From Sphaerisporangium sp. TRM90804 (lineage in GTDB: Bacteria > Actinomycetota > Actinomycetes > Streptosporangiales > Streptosporangiaceae): 46,724 nucleotides of DNA. A model generated the notes under the pieces. That model was not told where the DNA came from and made no database searches. It saw nothing but the letters and a program-made list of their open reading frames with translations. A program made the position numbers and the translations under genes. The DNA lies in assembly GCF_029846175.1 (NCBI RefSeq), contig NZ_JARWAC010000039.1, forward strand, positions 1 through 46,724. Reading direction: 5' to 3'. Positions 33,712 through 41,375 of this stretch are shown one piece after another. Position 1 is the first letter of the stretch, and every line of letters begins with the position of its first letter.

Positions 33712-34630
33712 GGCGGATCCTCGGGTCGAGCACGCCGTACAGCAGGTCGACGACGAGGTTGGCGGCCATGAAGATCATGACGAGCAGGGTGATGACGCCG
33801 ACGACGACGGGGCCCTCCTGGAGCTGGATGGACTGGAAGACCTGCTGGCCGATGCCGGGCAGGTTGAAGATGCCCTCGGTGACCACGGCGCCGGCCATCA
33901 GGTTGCCGATGTCGATGCCGAGGTAGGTGACCACGGGGATCAGGGAGTTGCGCAGCGCGTGCCTGCCGATGATCCGCGAGCGGGGCATGCCCTTGGCCGC
34001 GGCCGTGCGCACGTAGTCGGCGCGCAGGTTCTCCACCACGCTGGTGCGGGTGAGCCGCGCGACGTAGGCCAGGCCGAACGAGCCCAGCACCATGCCGGGC
34101 AGCAGGTAGCTGTACGGCCAGCCCTCGTCGGTGCCGGCGGTCGGGAACAGGCCCAGATTCAGGCCGAACACGATCTGGGCGGTGTAGCCGACGACGAAGA
34201 CCGGGACCGCGATGACGAACGTCGTCCCGGCCAGCACGGCGGTGTCGGCCATCTTGCCGCGGCGCAGCCCGGCCACCACGCCGAGCGCGATGCCGACGAC
34301 CAGCTCGAAGATCCACGCGGTGGCGGCGAGCTGCGCGGTGACCGCCCAGCGGTCCTGCAGCAGCTCGCTGACCTCCTGCCCGGTGAAGGTCTGCCCGAGG
34401 TCGCCGCGCAGGAACACCCCGGCCATGTAGAGGCCGTACTGGACGATCAACGGCTCGTCCAGGTTGTACTGCGCGCGCAGCGTCCGGATCACCGACTCCG
34501 GCAGCGGCTTGTCGCCGGCGAGCGCCAGGATGGGGTCCCCGGGCAGGGACCACACCATGGCGTAGATCAGGAAGGTGGTGGCCACGAAGACCGGGACCGC
34601 CTGGAGCAGGCGGTAGACCGCGTACCTCAC
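33704..34630 (-). CDS. Peptide/nickel-type ABC transporter permease (DppB/OppB family)
   Basis: This 308-residue permease opens with the DppB signature MRYAVYRLLQAVPVFVATTF and has six predicted helices. RTAAAKGMPRSRIIGRHALRN is the ATPase-coupling EAA motif. It starts at GTG 34630. A 10-bp stem-loop lies between it and the binding-protein gene upstream, probably lowering permease relative to binding-protein synthesis. Confidence 0.94.
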   Translation of the reverse strand: MRYAVYRLLQAVPVFVATTFLIYAMVWSLPGDPILALAGDKPLPESVIRTLRAQYNLDEPLIVQYGLYMAGVFLRGDLGQTFTGQEVSELLQDRWAVTAQLAATAWIFELVVGIALGVVAGLRRGKMADTAVLAGTTFVIAVPVFVVGYTAQIVFGLNLGLFPTAGTDEGWPYSYLLPGMVLGSFGLAYVARLTRTSVVENLRADYVRTAAAKGMPRSRIIGRHALRNSLIPVVTYLGIDIGNLMAGAVVTEGIFNLPGIGQQVFQSIQLQEGPVVVGVITLLVMIFMAANLVVDLLYGVLDPRIRRG

Positions 34631-34679
34631 CGAGCGGCCCCCGGAGGGCCCGGCGGCGCGGGCCGGGGCGTGGCACGGG

Positions 34680-34716
34680 GGGACCCCGCGCGGCGCGCGG
34701 CCGCGTGCGGGGTCCC
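34680..34716 (-). terminator. Intercistronic stem-loop after the binding-protein gene
   Basis: GGGACCCCGC (34680-34689) pairs with GCGGGGTCCC (34707-34716) around a GC-rich loop. It lies between the binding-protein stop (34731) and the DppB-like start (34630). In ABC import operons such structures commonly act as leaky terminators or mRNA stabilisers. Confidence 0.6.
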
Positions 34717-34730
34717 GGTGGGGCGCATTC

Positions 34731-36344
34731 CTACTTGACCGTGATCGTGTCGAGGTTCGGGCTGTAGGCGTCGATCTTGACGCCGCCGATCCGGTTGGAG
34801 TAACCGGCCTGGTCCTGCCAGTTCCACAGCGGGATCATCGGCATCTCGGCGAGCGCGAGGTCCTCGGCCTGCTGGTAGAGCGGGATGCTGGCCTCCATGC
34901 TCGGCGCCGCGTTGGCCTGCGCGATGAGGTCGGTGAACGCCTTGCTCTCCCAGCCCATGCGGTTGCCCTCGCCCCACATCGACTCCAGGTAGTTCTGCGG
35001 GCTCGGGTAGTCCATCACCCAGTTGTTGCGGTACGGGCCCTCCTGCCGGTGCTCGCGCAGCGTGGACAGGTAGTCGGCGGCCGGGATCTTGCGGAACTGG
35101 ATGTCGGCGACGCCGAGGTTCTGCTTGAGCTGGTTGGCCACCGCCTGCATCCACTGCTCGTAGCTGGGGTCGGCGTTGGAGAAGTAGAGCTGGAGCGTGC
35201 CGCTGAACCCGCCGGCCTTGTCGAACAGCGCCTTGGCCTTGGCGGGGTCGTACACGCAGGCCTCGCCGCAGGCGTTCTCGCGGTATCCGGGCACCAGCGG
35301 CGCCACCAGCGAGGCCATCGGCTTGAAGGCGCCGTTGAAGACGGCGTCCACGATGCCCTGGCGGTCGATCGCCATCGAGAACGCCTTGCGAAGGTCGGCA
35401 CTCTGGAAGCGCTTGTCGTACACCGGGAAGCCAAGGTAGTCCATCGTGCCGCTCGGGGTGGGCACGAAACGCTCGCCGAGCAGCTTCCCGGCCTCGGAGG
35501 CGCTCGCGGGCGGGATGGTCTGCAGCAGGTCGACCTTGTTGGCGCGCAGGTCGGTGTAGGCGGTGTCACGGCTGGCGTAGATCTTGAACAGGACGCCGCC
35601 CGCCTTGGCCGGGCGCGGGCCGGCGTACCCCTCGAACCGCTTGAGCTTGATCTGCTGGTTGTGCGACCACTCGCCGTCGAGCGCGAACGGCCCGTTGCCG
35701 ATCGGCTTCTGGTCGAAGGCCTTCAGGTCGGCGAAGGCGGCCTTCGGCATCGGCGCGAAGCCGGTGTAGGCCAGCGTGATGGGGAACTGGCTGAACGGCG
35801 CGGTGAGCCTGACCTCCAGCGTGGCGGGGTCGACGACCTTGAGCCCGCTGAGCTTGTCGGTCTCGGGCTTGGCGCCCTCGGCCTCGGGGTTGAGCTTGTC
35901 GTAGCCCTCGACGTTGGCGAAGTAGTAGTTGTTGGTCCAGGCGTTCGGGCCGTACGCGGCGGCGTTCCAGGCGTCGGCGAAGCTCTCGGCGGTGACCGCC
36001 TCGCCGTTGTGGAACTTCTGCCCCGACTTCACCTTGATCGTCCAGGTCTGCTGGTCGTCGCTCGTCACCGACTCGGCGGCGCGCATCTGCGGCTTGCCGC
36101 TGGGGTCGATGACCACCAGCGTGTCGAACAGCGCCTGCAGTACGGTGATCGAGTAGCTGCTCGACGTGTTGCCGGGGGTGAGGTGGTCGGGCTCGGTGAG
36201 TGCCACGGAGAACTGCGCTGCGGCCTGTCCGCCCTGGTCACCGCCGGAGCCGCCCGTGTCGCCGCCGGAACCGCCGCACGCGCTCACCGCGAGCGCCGCC
36301 GCGAGGAGGACGGCGGCACCTCTCGACTTCCGTACTACCGTCAC
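34731..36344 (-). CDS. Peptide ABC transporter substrate-binding lipoprotein (SBP_bac_5)
   Basis: This 537-residue lipoprotein has a signal peptide ending in the lipobox AVSAC, followed by a Gly/Ser-rich tether. The family 5 binding fold is clear: VLQALFDTLVVIDPSGKPQM, WTIKVKSGQKFHNGEAVTAE, RKAFSMAIDRQGIVDAVFNG and YLSTLREHRQEGPYRNNW. Members bind oligopeptides, dipeptides, haem or nickel; the ligand is not identifiable, but peptides fit the proposed regulon. GTG 36344 was chosen with GAGGAACA directly upstream. The 20-bp element shared with the peptidase operon lies 66-85 bases upstream of the start. It is divergent from a LuxR regulator. Confidence 0.93.
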   Translation of the reverse strand: MTVVRKSRGAAVLLAAALAVSACGGSGGDTGGSGGDQGGQAAAQFSVALTEPDHLTPGNTSSSYSITVLQALFDTLVVIDPSGKPQMRAAESVTSDDQQTWTIKVKSGQKFHNGEAVTAESFADAWNAAAYGPNAWTNNYYFANVEGYDKLNPEAEGAKPETDKLSGLKVVDPATLEVRLTAPFSQFPITLAYTGFAPMPKAAFADLKAFDQKPIGNGPFALDGEWSHNQQIKLKRFEGYAGPRPAKAGGVLFKIYASRDTAYTDLRANKVDLLQTIPPASASEAGKLLGERFVPTPSGTMDYLGFPVYDKRFQSADLRKAFSMAIDRQGIVDAVFNGAFKPMASLVAPLVPGYRENACGEACVYDPAKAKALFDKAGGFSGTLQLYFSNADPSYEQWMQAVANQLKQNLGVADIQFRKIPAADYLSTLREHRQEGPYRNNWVMDYPSPQNYLESMWGEGNRMGWESKAFTDLIAQANAAPSMEASIPLYQQAEDLALAEMPMIPLWNWQDQAGYSNRIGGVKIDAYSPNLDTITVK

Positions 36345-36409
36345 TGTTCCTCTGCCTCTCCGTCGCCCCGGCGTGATGCCGGAGAGGCTAAATAGCCGAA
36401 CAAGGGTCT

Positions 36410-36429
36410 GCATCGGAAGGTTTACGTAT
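36410..36429 (-). promoter_or_regulatory. 20-bp element shared with the peptidase-operon promoter
   Basis: This is the reverse complement of 8736-8755, identical over 20 bases and in the same orientation toward its downstream operon. It lies in the 129-bp divergent gap between the binding-protein gene and the LuxR gene. Confidence 0.6.
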
Positions 36430-36473
36430 TCCCCTCGCCACCGAGCGTCCGGCAAGCTGATCACGGAGGATCG

Positions 36474-37448
36474 ATGGATCTGATCACCCTCAACTCCCGG
36501 CATCTCCACGCGTTCACCGAAGTGGGGTTCCAGGTGGCCGGAGGGTCGGGGGCGCACGGGGCGATGACCGCCCTGCGGAAGATCATCCCGATCGAGGCCT
36601 ACGAGTTCGTCGCGTTCGACCCCGCCACCGGACGCCACCGCAGCCTGGTGTCCTCCGGGTACACGCGGGTCGACGACGACGCCGCCGAGGAGTACGCCGG
36701 GCTGGACCCCTACCGGCGCGCCATGGCCTCCCGCGTCCCGCTGGCCATGGGCTCGCCGGGCACCGAGCGGTACTACCGCAGGCACCTGCAGCCCTACGGC
36801 TGGCTGTCGGGCCTGACCGCGCCGCTGTTCGTGGGCGACGAGCGGTACACGGGCCTGCTGCACGTCAACTCCCGGGAGGCGCTGCCGCCCGAGACGACGA
36901 CGGTGCTCAGCGCGGTGTCGTGCACCCTGGCCCACGTGACCGACCTCACGCGGTGCGTCATCGACCCGCTGGGCCTGCCGCCGGGCTTCCACGCGGTGGC
37001 CTTCGAACGCGGCGGGCGCCGGCGCGCCGTCGCCGGGTGGCCGCTGTCGGAGGCGATCGGGCGCGAGCCCGCGATGGCGTCCCTGGCGGCCAACTTCCTG
37101 GACTCGCGGGAGCTGTCGCGGCGGGGGCTGTGGCTGGACTCCACGGGCCAGTGGCGCGAGGTCCGCGTGCACCGGGCCGGCGTCGGCTTCCACGGCGCCA
37201 TCCAGGGGGCGGTCGTCGCCGAGCGCCCCTGCGTGGTGCCCTACGACCTGACGGCGCGCGAGGTAGAGGTGCTCACGCGGGTGGCGCTGGGCGACTCCAA
37301 CCCGCAGATCGCCGCGGCGCTGGTGCTCAGCGTCCGCACGGTGACCACCCATTTGGAGCACATCTTCACCAAGCTCGGCTGCGACAGCCGCACCAGGCTG
37401 ACCACCAAGGTCCTCGCCGAAGGGCTGTGCCGCCTCGACCTGCCCTGA
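36474..37448 (+). CDS. LuxR-family transcriptional regulator with GAF-like sensor half
   Basis: This is a 324-residue regulator. The first ~160 residues look like a small-molecule-sensing GAF-type domain (AYEFVAFDPATGRHRSLVSS ... LSGLTAPLFVGDERYTGLLHVNS). A typical LuxR/NarL helix-turn-helix is C-terminal (LTAREVEVLTRVALGDSNPQ ... LSVRTVTTHLEHIFTKLGC). There is no receiver domain. GGAGG precedes ATG 36474. It is divergent from the peptide-importer operon and therefore its likely controller. By the shared 20-bp element it may also control the peptidase operon at 8.8 kb. It converges with an ATPase gene nine bases beyond its stop. Confidence 0.9.
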   Translation: MDLITLNSRHLHAFTEVGFQVAGGSGAHGAMTALRKIIPIEAYEFVAFDPATGRHRSLVSSGYTRVDDDAAEEYAGLDPYRRAMASRVPLAMGSPGTERYYRRHLQPYGWLSGLTAPLFVGDERYTGLLHVNSREALPPETTTVLSAVSCTLAHVTDLTRCVIDPLGLPPGFHAVAFERGGRRRAVAGWPLSEAIGREPAMASLAANFLDSRELSRRGLWLDSTGQWREVRVHRAGVGFHGAIQGAVVAERPCVVPYDLTAREVEVLTRVALGDSNPQIAAALVLSVRTVTTHLEHIFTKLGCDSRTRLTTKVLAEGLCRLDLP

Positions 37449-37467
37449 GCGCCGGGCTCACCGGCGC
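37449..37467. terminator. Short bidirectional hairpin
   Basis: GCGCCGG (37449-37455) pairs with CCGGCGC (37461-37467) around five bases, in the nine-base gap and first codons between the convergent LuxR and ATPase genes. Confidence 0.55.
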
Positions 37468-37931
37468 AGGACGGTGCGCCGGGAGCCGTTGGAGGCGGCC
37501 GGCCCGGTGTTGGCGAGATCGATGTGCATCTCGAACCAGACGTTGTTCGTCCCCGCCTCGCGGATGAAGCCCCAGCGGTGGGCGAGCGCCTCCAGCAGCA
37601 GCAGGCCCCGGCCTCCGCTGTCCAGCGGCGAGGACGGGCGCCAGCCGAACGGCGGGTCGACCGACCCGGCGTCCTGGATGGCGATCCGCACCCAGTCGGC
37701 CGCGTAGGACACGCACAGCGTGAACGTGCCGCCGTCGCCGGAGTCCGAGTGCACCACCGCGTTGGTGGCGATCTCGCTCGTCAGCAGGACGCAGTCGTCG
37801 TGCAGCGGGTGCCGAGGCCCGACCGCCAGTGACACCAGCCGCCGGGCCCGCGCCACCGCGTCGGGATCGCCGGCCAGGTGTAACACGCGGTCGCTGGCCG
37901 GTTCGGCCCTGCCGTACCCCGATGAAGTCAT
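37458..37931 (-). CDS. Anti-sigma-factor-type (RsbW/SpoIIAB-like) ATP-binding protein
   Basis: This 157-residue stand-alone GHKL ATPase has the N-box (LLTSEIATNAVVHSDSG), G1 box (IQDAGSVDPPFG) and G2 box (GGRGLLLLEALAHRWG). It lacks a histidine-phosphotransfer domain. Streptomycetes and relatives carry many such serine-kinase/anti-sigma proteins, which phosphorylate anti-anti-sigma factors or act in regulation. No partner sigma or STAS gene is adjacent. It starts at ATG 37931. Confidence 0.88.
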   Translation of the reverse strand: MTSSGYGRAEPASDRVLHLAGDPDAVARARRLVSLAVGPRHPLHDDCVLLTSEIATNAVVHSDSGDGGTFTLCVSYAADWVRIAIQDAGSVDPPFGWRPSSPLDSGGRGLLLLEALAHRWGFIREAGTNNVWFEMHIDLANTGPAASNGSRRTVLRR

Positions 37932-38102
37932 ACGACCCCCCCGTCAGTGATCTGCCCGCACGATGTAAGGACGCGGGAATCATCCGTAGAGATGTCGCGA
38001 AAAGGTAGGAACCTGGTCGCCACGGAGAGCGTGCGACTGTCCTGAGTGAAGGTCAAGCGCCGCCGCTGGGGAGCCGGGGATCGGTGGGGCCGCTGTGCGG
38101 TG

Positions 38103-38130
38103 GCCGCGGGCCCCGGTCGTGCCCCGCGGC
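38103..38130. terminator. Hairpin downstream of PPK2 gene
   Basis: GCCGCGGG (38103-38110) pairs with CCCGCGGC (38123-38130), just beyond the 3' end of the minus-strand PPK2 gene. No other gene is seen in the 215-bp gap. Confidence 0.5.
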
Positions 38131-38146
38131 GAACCGGACGCGGCGC

Positions 38147-39130
38147 TCAGACCCCCGAGGCGGGCAATGGCGGCGGGATGGGGGTGTCCAGGTCGCCGGA
38201 GTCGTCGTTGTCCTCGTCGAAGATGTCGGCGGCCGAGCGGACGATCAGCGGGTCGGGCGTGCCGACCACCTTGTCGTCCCTGCCGTCGTACTCGAACTGG
38301 CTCAGGACGTACCGCATGGCCTCGATGCGGGCGCGCTTCTTGTCGTTGCTCTTGATGACCGTCCAGGGCGCGTCCTCGGTGTCGGTGTTGAGGAACATGT
38401 CCTCCTTGGCCCTGGTGTACTGGTCCCACTTGTCGAGCGACTGCAGGTCCATCGGGGAGAGCTTCCACTGCCGCACGGGGTCGACCTGGCGGATGATGAA
38501 GCGGGTGCGCTGCTCGCGGTGCGACACCGAGAACCACAGCTTGACCAGGTGGACGCCGTCGCGCACCAGCATGCGCTCGAACAGCGGCGTCTGCAGCATG
38601 AACTCCTGGTACTCCTCGGGAGAGCAGAAGCCCATGACCCGCTCGACGCCGGCGCGGTTGTACCACGACCGGTCGAACAGCACCATCTCGCCCGCGGCCG
38701 GCAGGTGGGCGACGTACCGCTGGAAGTACCACTGGGTGCGCTCGCGCTCGCTGGGCTTCTCCAGCGCCACGACGGTCGCGCCGCGGGGGTTCAGGTGCTC
38801 CATGAACCGCTTGATGGTGCCGCCCTTGCCGGCGGCGTCCCGTCCCTCGAACAGGAGCACCAGGCGCCCGCCGGTGTCCTTGATCCAGTACTGGAGCTTC
38901 AGCAGCTCGATCTGGAGCAAGCGCTTGGTCTGGTCGTACTCCGAACGCGACATGCGCTCGGTGTAGGGGTAGTGCTCGCGCCAGGTGTCGACCGTGCGCC
39001 CGTCGGAGTACAGCAGGATGGGGTCGTCGTCGTCGCTGGCGTCCACCCACAACCCGGGAGTCTGGTCGATCAGCTCGCTGGATTCGGCGGCTTCTCGCAC
39101 GGGCAGGATTTCCGAAGGTCCCGAGGTCAT
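38147..39130 (-). CDS. ppk2: Polyphosphate kinase 2 family protein
   Basis: This 327-residue PPK2 transfers phosphate between polyphosphate and nucleotides. The Walker A is FEGRDAAGKGGTIKRF, Walker B FDRSWYNRAGVERVMG, and the lid SVSHREQRTRFIIRQ, all in one domain as in class I PPK2. An acidic tail (DIFDEDNDDSGDLD) ends the protein. Whether it prefers ADP, GDP or AMP cannot be read here. ATG 39130 has no ribosome site. A TGTAAT box lies ten bases upstream, so the transcript may be almost leaderless. Confidence 0.95.
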   Translation of the reverse strand: MTSGPSEILPVREAAESSELIDQTPGLWVDASDDDDPILLYSDGRTVDTWREHYPYTERMSRSEYDQTKRLLQIELLKLQYWIKDTGGRLVLLFEGRDAAGKGGTIKRFMEHLNPRGATVVALEKPSERERTQWYFQRYVAHLPAAGEMVLFDRSWYNRAGVERVMGFCSPEEYQEFMLQTPLFERMLVRDGVHLVKLWFSVSHREQRTRFIIRQVDPVRQWKLSPMDLQSLDKWDQYTRAKEDMFLNTDTEDAPWTVIKSNDKKRARIEAMRYVLSQFEYDGRDDKVVGTPDPLIVRSAADIFDEDNDDSGDLDTPIPPPLPASGV

Positions 39131-39185
39131 GACGCCAGCATTACATACCCGCACAAGCGCTTCGACCGCCGCCCGAGGGCCTTGA

Positions 39186-39632
39186 TCAGGCCCGTTCGGC
39201 CGCCTCTTTGATGCCGCGCAGCGTCCGGCGCATCCCCTCGACCATCAGGCCCTCGCGGTCGCGCCCGAGGAACCCGGTCGAGAGCAGGGCGAGCACCGGC
39301 GCGGGCGGGGCGCCGATGTGCTCGCGCCACTCGCACAGGATGGTGCCGCCGCACTCGGGGGCCAGCCGGTAGCCCCAGCGCATGCGCGACAACCCCACCT
39401 CGAAGGTGAACCGCCGGGGACGCTCCCACTCGACCACCGTGCAGGTGGTGGCCCAGTGGAGCAGGCCGTGGCGGTTGAGCCCCCGGAAGGAGGCGCCCAG
39501 ATGCCCTCCGACGCCGGCCAGCCAGTGGCCGCCGACGTTCTCCGGGCTCCACTCGCCGTAACGCGTGATGTCGGTCACCAGCTCCCACACGATTCTGGGG
39601 GGCGCGTCGATCCTCAGGCATTCCTCGTCCAC
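39186..39632 (-). CDS. SRPBCC (START-like) family protein
   Basis: This 148-residue protein of the polyketide-cyclase/START-like superfamily has a helix-grip fold with a hydrophobic cavity. Typical stretches are LRIDAPPRIVWELVTDITRYGEWSPEN, RRFTFEVGLSRMRWGYRL and a C-terminal long helix (GMRRTLRGIKEAAER). It may bind or modify a lipophilic molecule; the function is unknown. GTG 39632 was chosen because AGGAGGG lies upstream; the frame extends to 39701 without similarity. Confidence 0.88.
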   Translation of the reverse strand: MDEECLRIDAPPRIVWELVTDITRYGEWSPENVGGHWLAGVGGHLGASFRGLNRHGLLHWATTCTVVEWERPRRFTFEVGLSRMRWGYRLAPECGGTILCEWREHIGAPPAPVLALLSTGFLGRDREGLMVEGMRRTLRGIKEAAERA

Positions 39633-39741
39633 TGCTGTCCCTCCTCGCGCGGCACCGGCACGGCGCGGCGCGCAAGACGGCTGCTCGGCCACTGCCTCCA
39701 TTCCACACGCGGATCGGCTCCGGCGCGCGCGGTTCGGCCGC

Positions 39742-41217
39742 TCATCCCGGCGGCAGCAGGCGTGCCGCCTCCAGGGCGAGGGCCAGCTCCACGATGTCGC
39801 GCGGGCGGGAGAGCGACCGCCCGGTGAGCTGCTCGACGCGGCGCATGCGGTTGAAGACCGTGTTGCGGTGGCAGTACAGCTGTCCCGCGGCGCGCGCGGC
39901 CGAGCCCTCGCAGCGCAGCCAGGCCGAAAGGGTGGCGAGCAGGACGTCGCGGTCGGCCGGGTCGAGCGAGAGCAGCGCCCCGAGCACGCCGGACACCAGG
40001 TGCCCCGACAGCTCCGGCTGGGAGATCACCAGGGCCGAGGGGAGCCTGCGGTCCAGCCGGGCGATCTCCGGACCGCAGCCCGAGCAGGTGCGCATGGCCA
40101 GCTCGGCCAGGCGCCGGGCGGTCGCCAGCTCGCCGAGGCCCTCGACCACCGGGCTGACCCCGGCCGGGCCGTACACCACCGGTTTCATGCCCGCGACCAG
40201 CTCGTCCAGCGTGCCGTCCCCCAGGGCGACGACGGCCACCTCGTGCTGGGTGCGCATCCGCCACAGCACCCGCATCGCTCCCACGGCCTCCGGATGCGCG
40301 TCCACGCCGTGCCCGGCGGCGTCCATGCCCTGCGCGGAGACGGCCGCCATGCCCTGCGCGGGGACGGCCGCCCGGAGCTGCGGGGCGGACGCCCGCTCTC
40401 CCGCCTGCGCGGGGACGTGCGCCCCCTGCGCGTCCGCGGTCGCCGAGGGGGACGCCGGGGAGGCCGGGGAGGCGGCGTCGGCGGGCGCGGAGCCCGACGC
40501 GTACCCGGGCCCGCAGGAGGCGTGGCCGTCGTGGCCGCCGTGGCGGTGAGCCTCGTGCTCGTGGCGCAGCGGGAGCCTGATTGTGACGACCGCATAACGC
40601 CCCCGCTCCGGCAGGTCCAGCGCGGCGGCCGCCGACCGCGCCGCGGCGCCGTCGGCCGCGCCCTCCAGGAGCTCGTCGAGCAGCGCGTTCACCCGCTCGT
40701 TGCTGCGGCCGAGCAGCTCCTTCTCGCGCCGGCGGTAGGTCTCGGCGGCCGTCAGGGCCTGCCGGTCGATGGCGTGCCAGACGTGCGTCGCCGTGCGCAC
40801 GAGCGCGCCCAGCCGTTCGGGATGCTCACGCTCGACCAGGTCGACGAACCCGGCCCAGGTCACCTGCGCGGACAGGCGGTACATGCGCATGAGCGACTCA
40901 AGCGGCAGGCCCTGCTCGGCGCGGCGGCTCGCCATCTGCCGCGCGAACGCCAGGTCACGGCGCTCCTCGGGCTTCTGCAGGATCGCCTCGATGCCGATGC
41001 GCAGGCCGTCCTGCGTGCTCTGCCAGTGGTCGTCCGGGGAGACGAGCCTGCGGTAGGCCTCGTCCCCCTCTCGCACCCGGGTGACCAGCTCCTCGGTGAG
41101 CTCGGGCAGCCGTTGGAGCAGGCGGGCGGCGGCGAGCCGCAGGACCTCGCGGACCTCCCGGTGCACGTGCTCGGTGCGCTTGGCGGCCATCCTCCCGAGA
41201 CTGCCATCCGCTCGCAT
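39742..41217 (-). CDS. PucR/CdaR-family transcriptional regulator
   Basis: This regulator of about 491 residues has an N-terminal RsbRD/PucR-like helical domain (HREVREVLRLAAARLLQRLP ...), a central GGDEF-related CdaR region, and the C-terminal PucR helix-turn-helix (LYCHRNTVFNRMRRVEQLTG). The central part is interrupted by about 85 residues rich in His, Ala, Gly and Gln (HGGHDGHAS ... AQGMAAVSAQGMDA), partly from a 24-bp duplication at 40325-40372. The start is unclear: ATG 41217 is used here, and ATG 41190 sits directly on a GGGAGG. It diverges from the Liv-type importer operon and probably controls it. Confidence 0.9.
   Translation of the reverse strand: MRADGSLGRMAAKRTEHVHREVREVLRLAAARLLQRLPELTEELVTRVREGDEAYRRLVSPDDHWQSTQDGLRIGIEAILQKPEERRDLAFARQMASRRAEQGLPLESLMRMYRLSAQVTWAGFVDLVEREHPERLGALVRTATHVWHAIDRQALTAAETYRRREKELLGRSNERVNALLDELLEGAADGAAARSAAAALDLPERGRYAVVTIRLPLRHEHEAHRHGGHDGHASCGPGYASGSAPADAASPASPASPSATADAQGAHVPAQAGERASAPQLRAAVPAQGMAAVSAQGMDAAGHGVDAHPEAVGAMRVLWRMRTQHEVAVVALGDGTLDELVAGMKPVVYGPAGVSPVVEGLGELATARRLAELAMRTCSGCGPEIARLDRRLPSALVISQPELSGHLVSGVLGALLSLDPADRDVLLATLSAWLRCEGSAARAAGQLYCHRNTVFNRMRRVEQLTGRSLSRPRDIVELALALEAARLLPPG
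40325..40372. repeat. Two 24-bp tandem units in the PucR gene
   Basis: Units at 40325-40348 and 40349-40372, each beginning ATGCCCTGCGCGG, differ at one base. They encode the repeated AQGM segments in the low-complexity insertion. Confidence 0.85.
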
Positions 41218-41249
41218 ACGGAACAAGGTTCGGTTTGATTTCGTGACGT

Positions 41250-41273
41250 GCCGTTGTGCTGGCGCACAACGGC
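41250..41273. promoter_or_regulatory. 24-bp palindrome between pucR and the Liv-type operon
   Basis: GCCGTTGTGC (41250-41259) and GCACAACGGC (41264-41273) are perfect inverted repeats around four bases. They lie in the divergent gap, about 100 bp before livF and 33 bp before the pucR start. This is a likely binding site for PucR or another dimeric regulator. Confidence 0.6.
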
Positions 41274-41375
41274 CTTTCCGCGCCGGTGGGCACCGGTCCC
41301 GACTTCACGGCGGCATCTGGACGGCGGTGCGCGTACGGCGTTTACGTGTGCCTGCACCGAATGTCTGGAGGAGCG

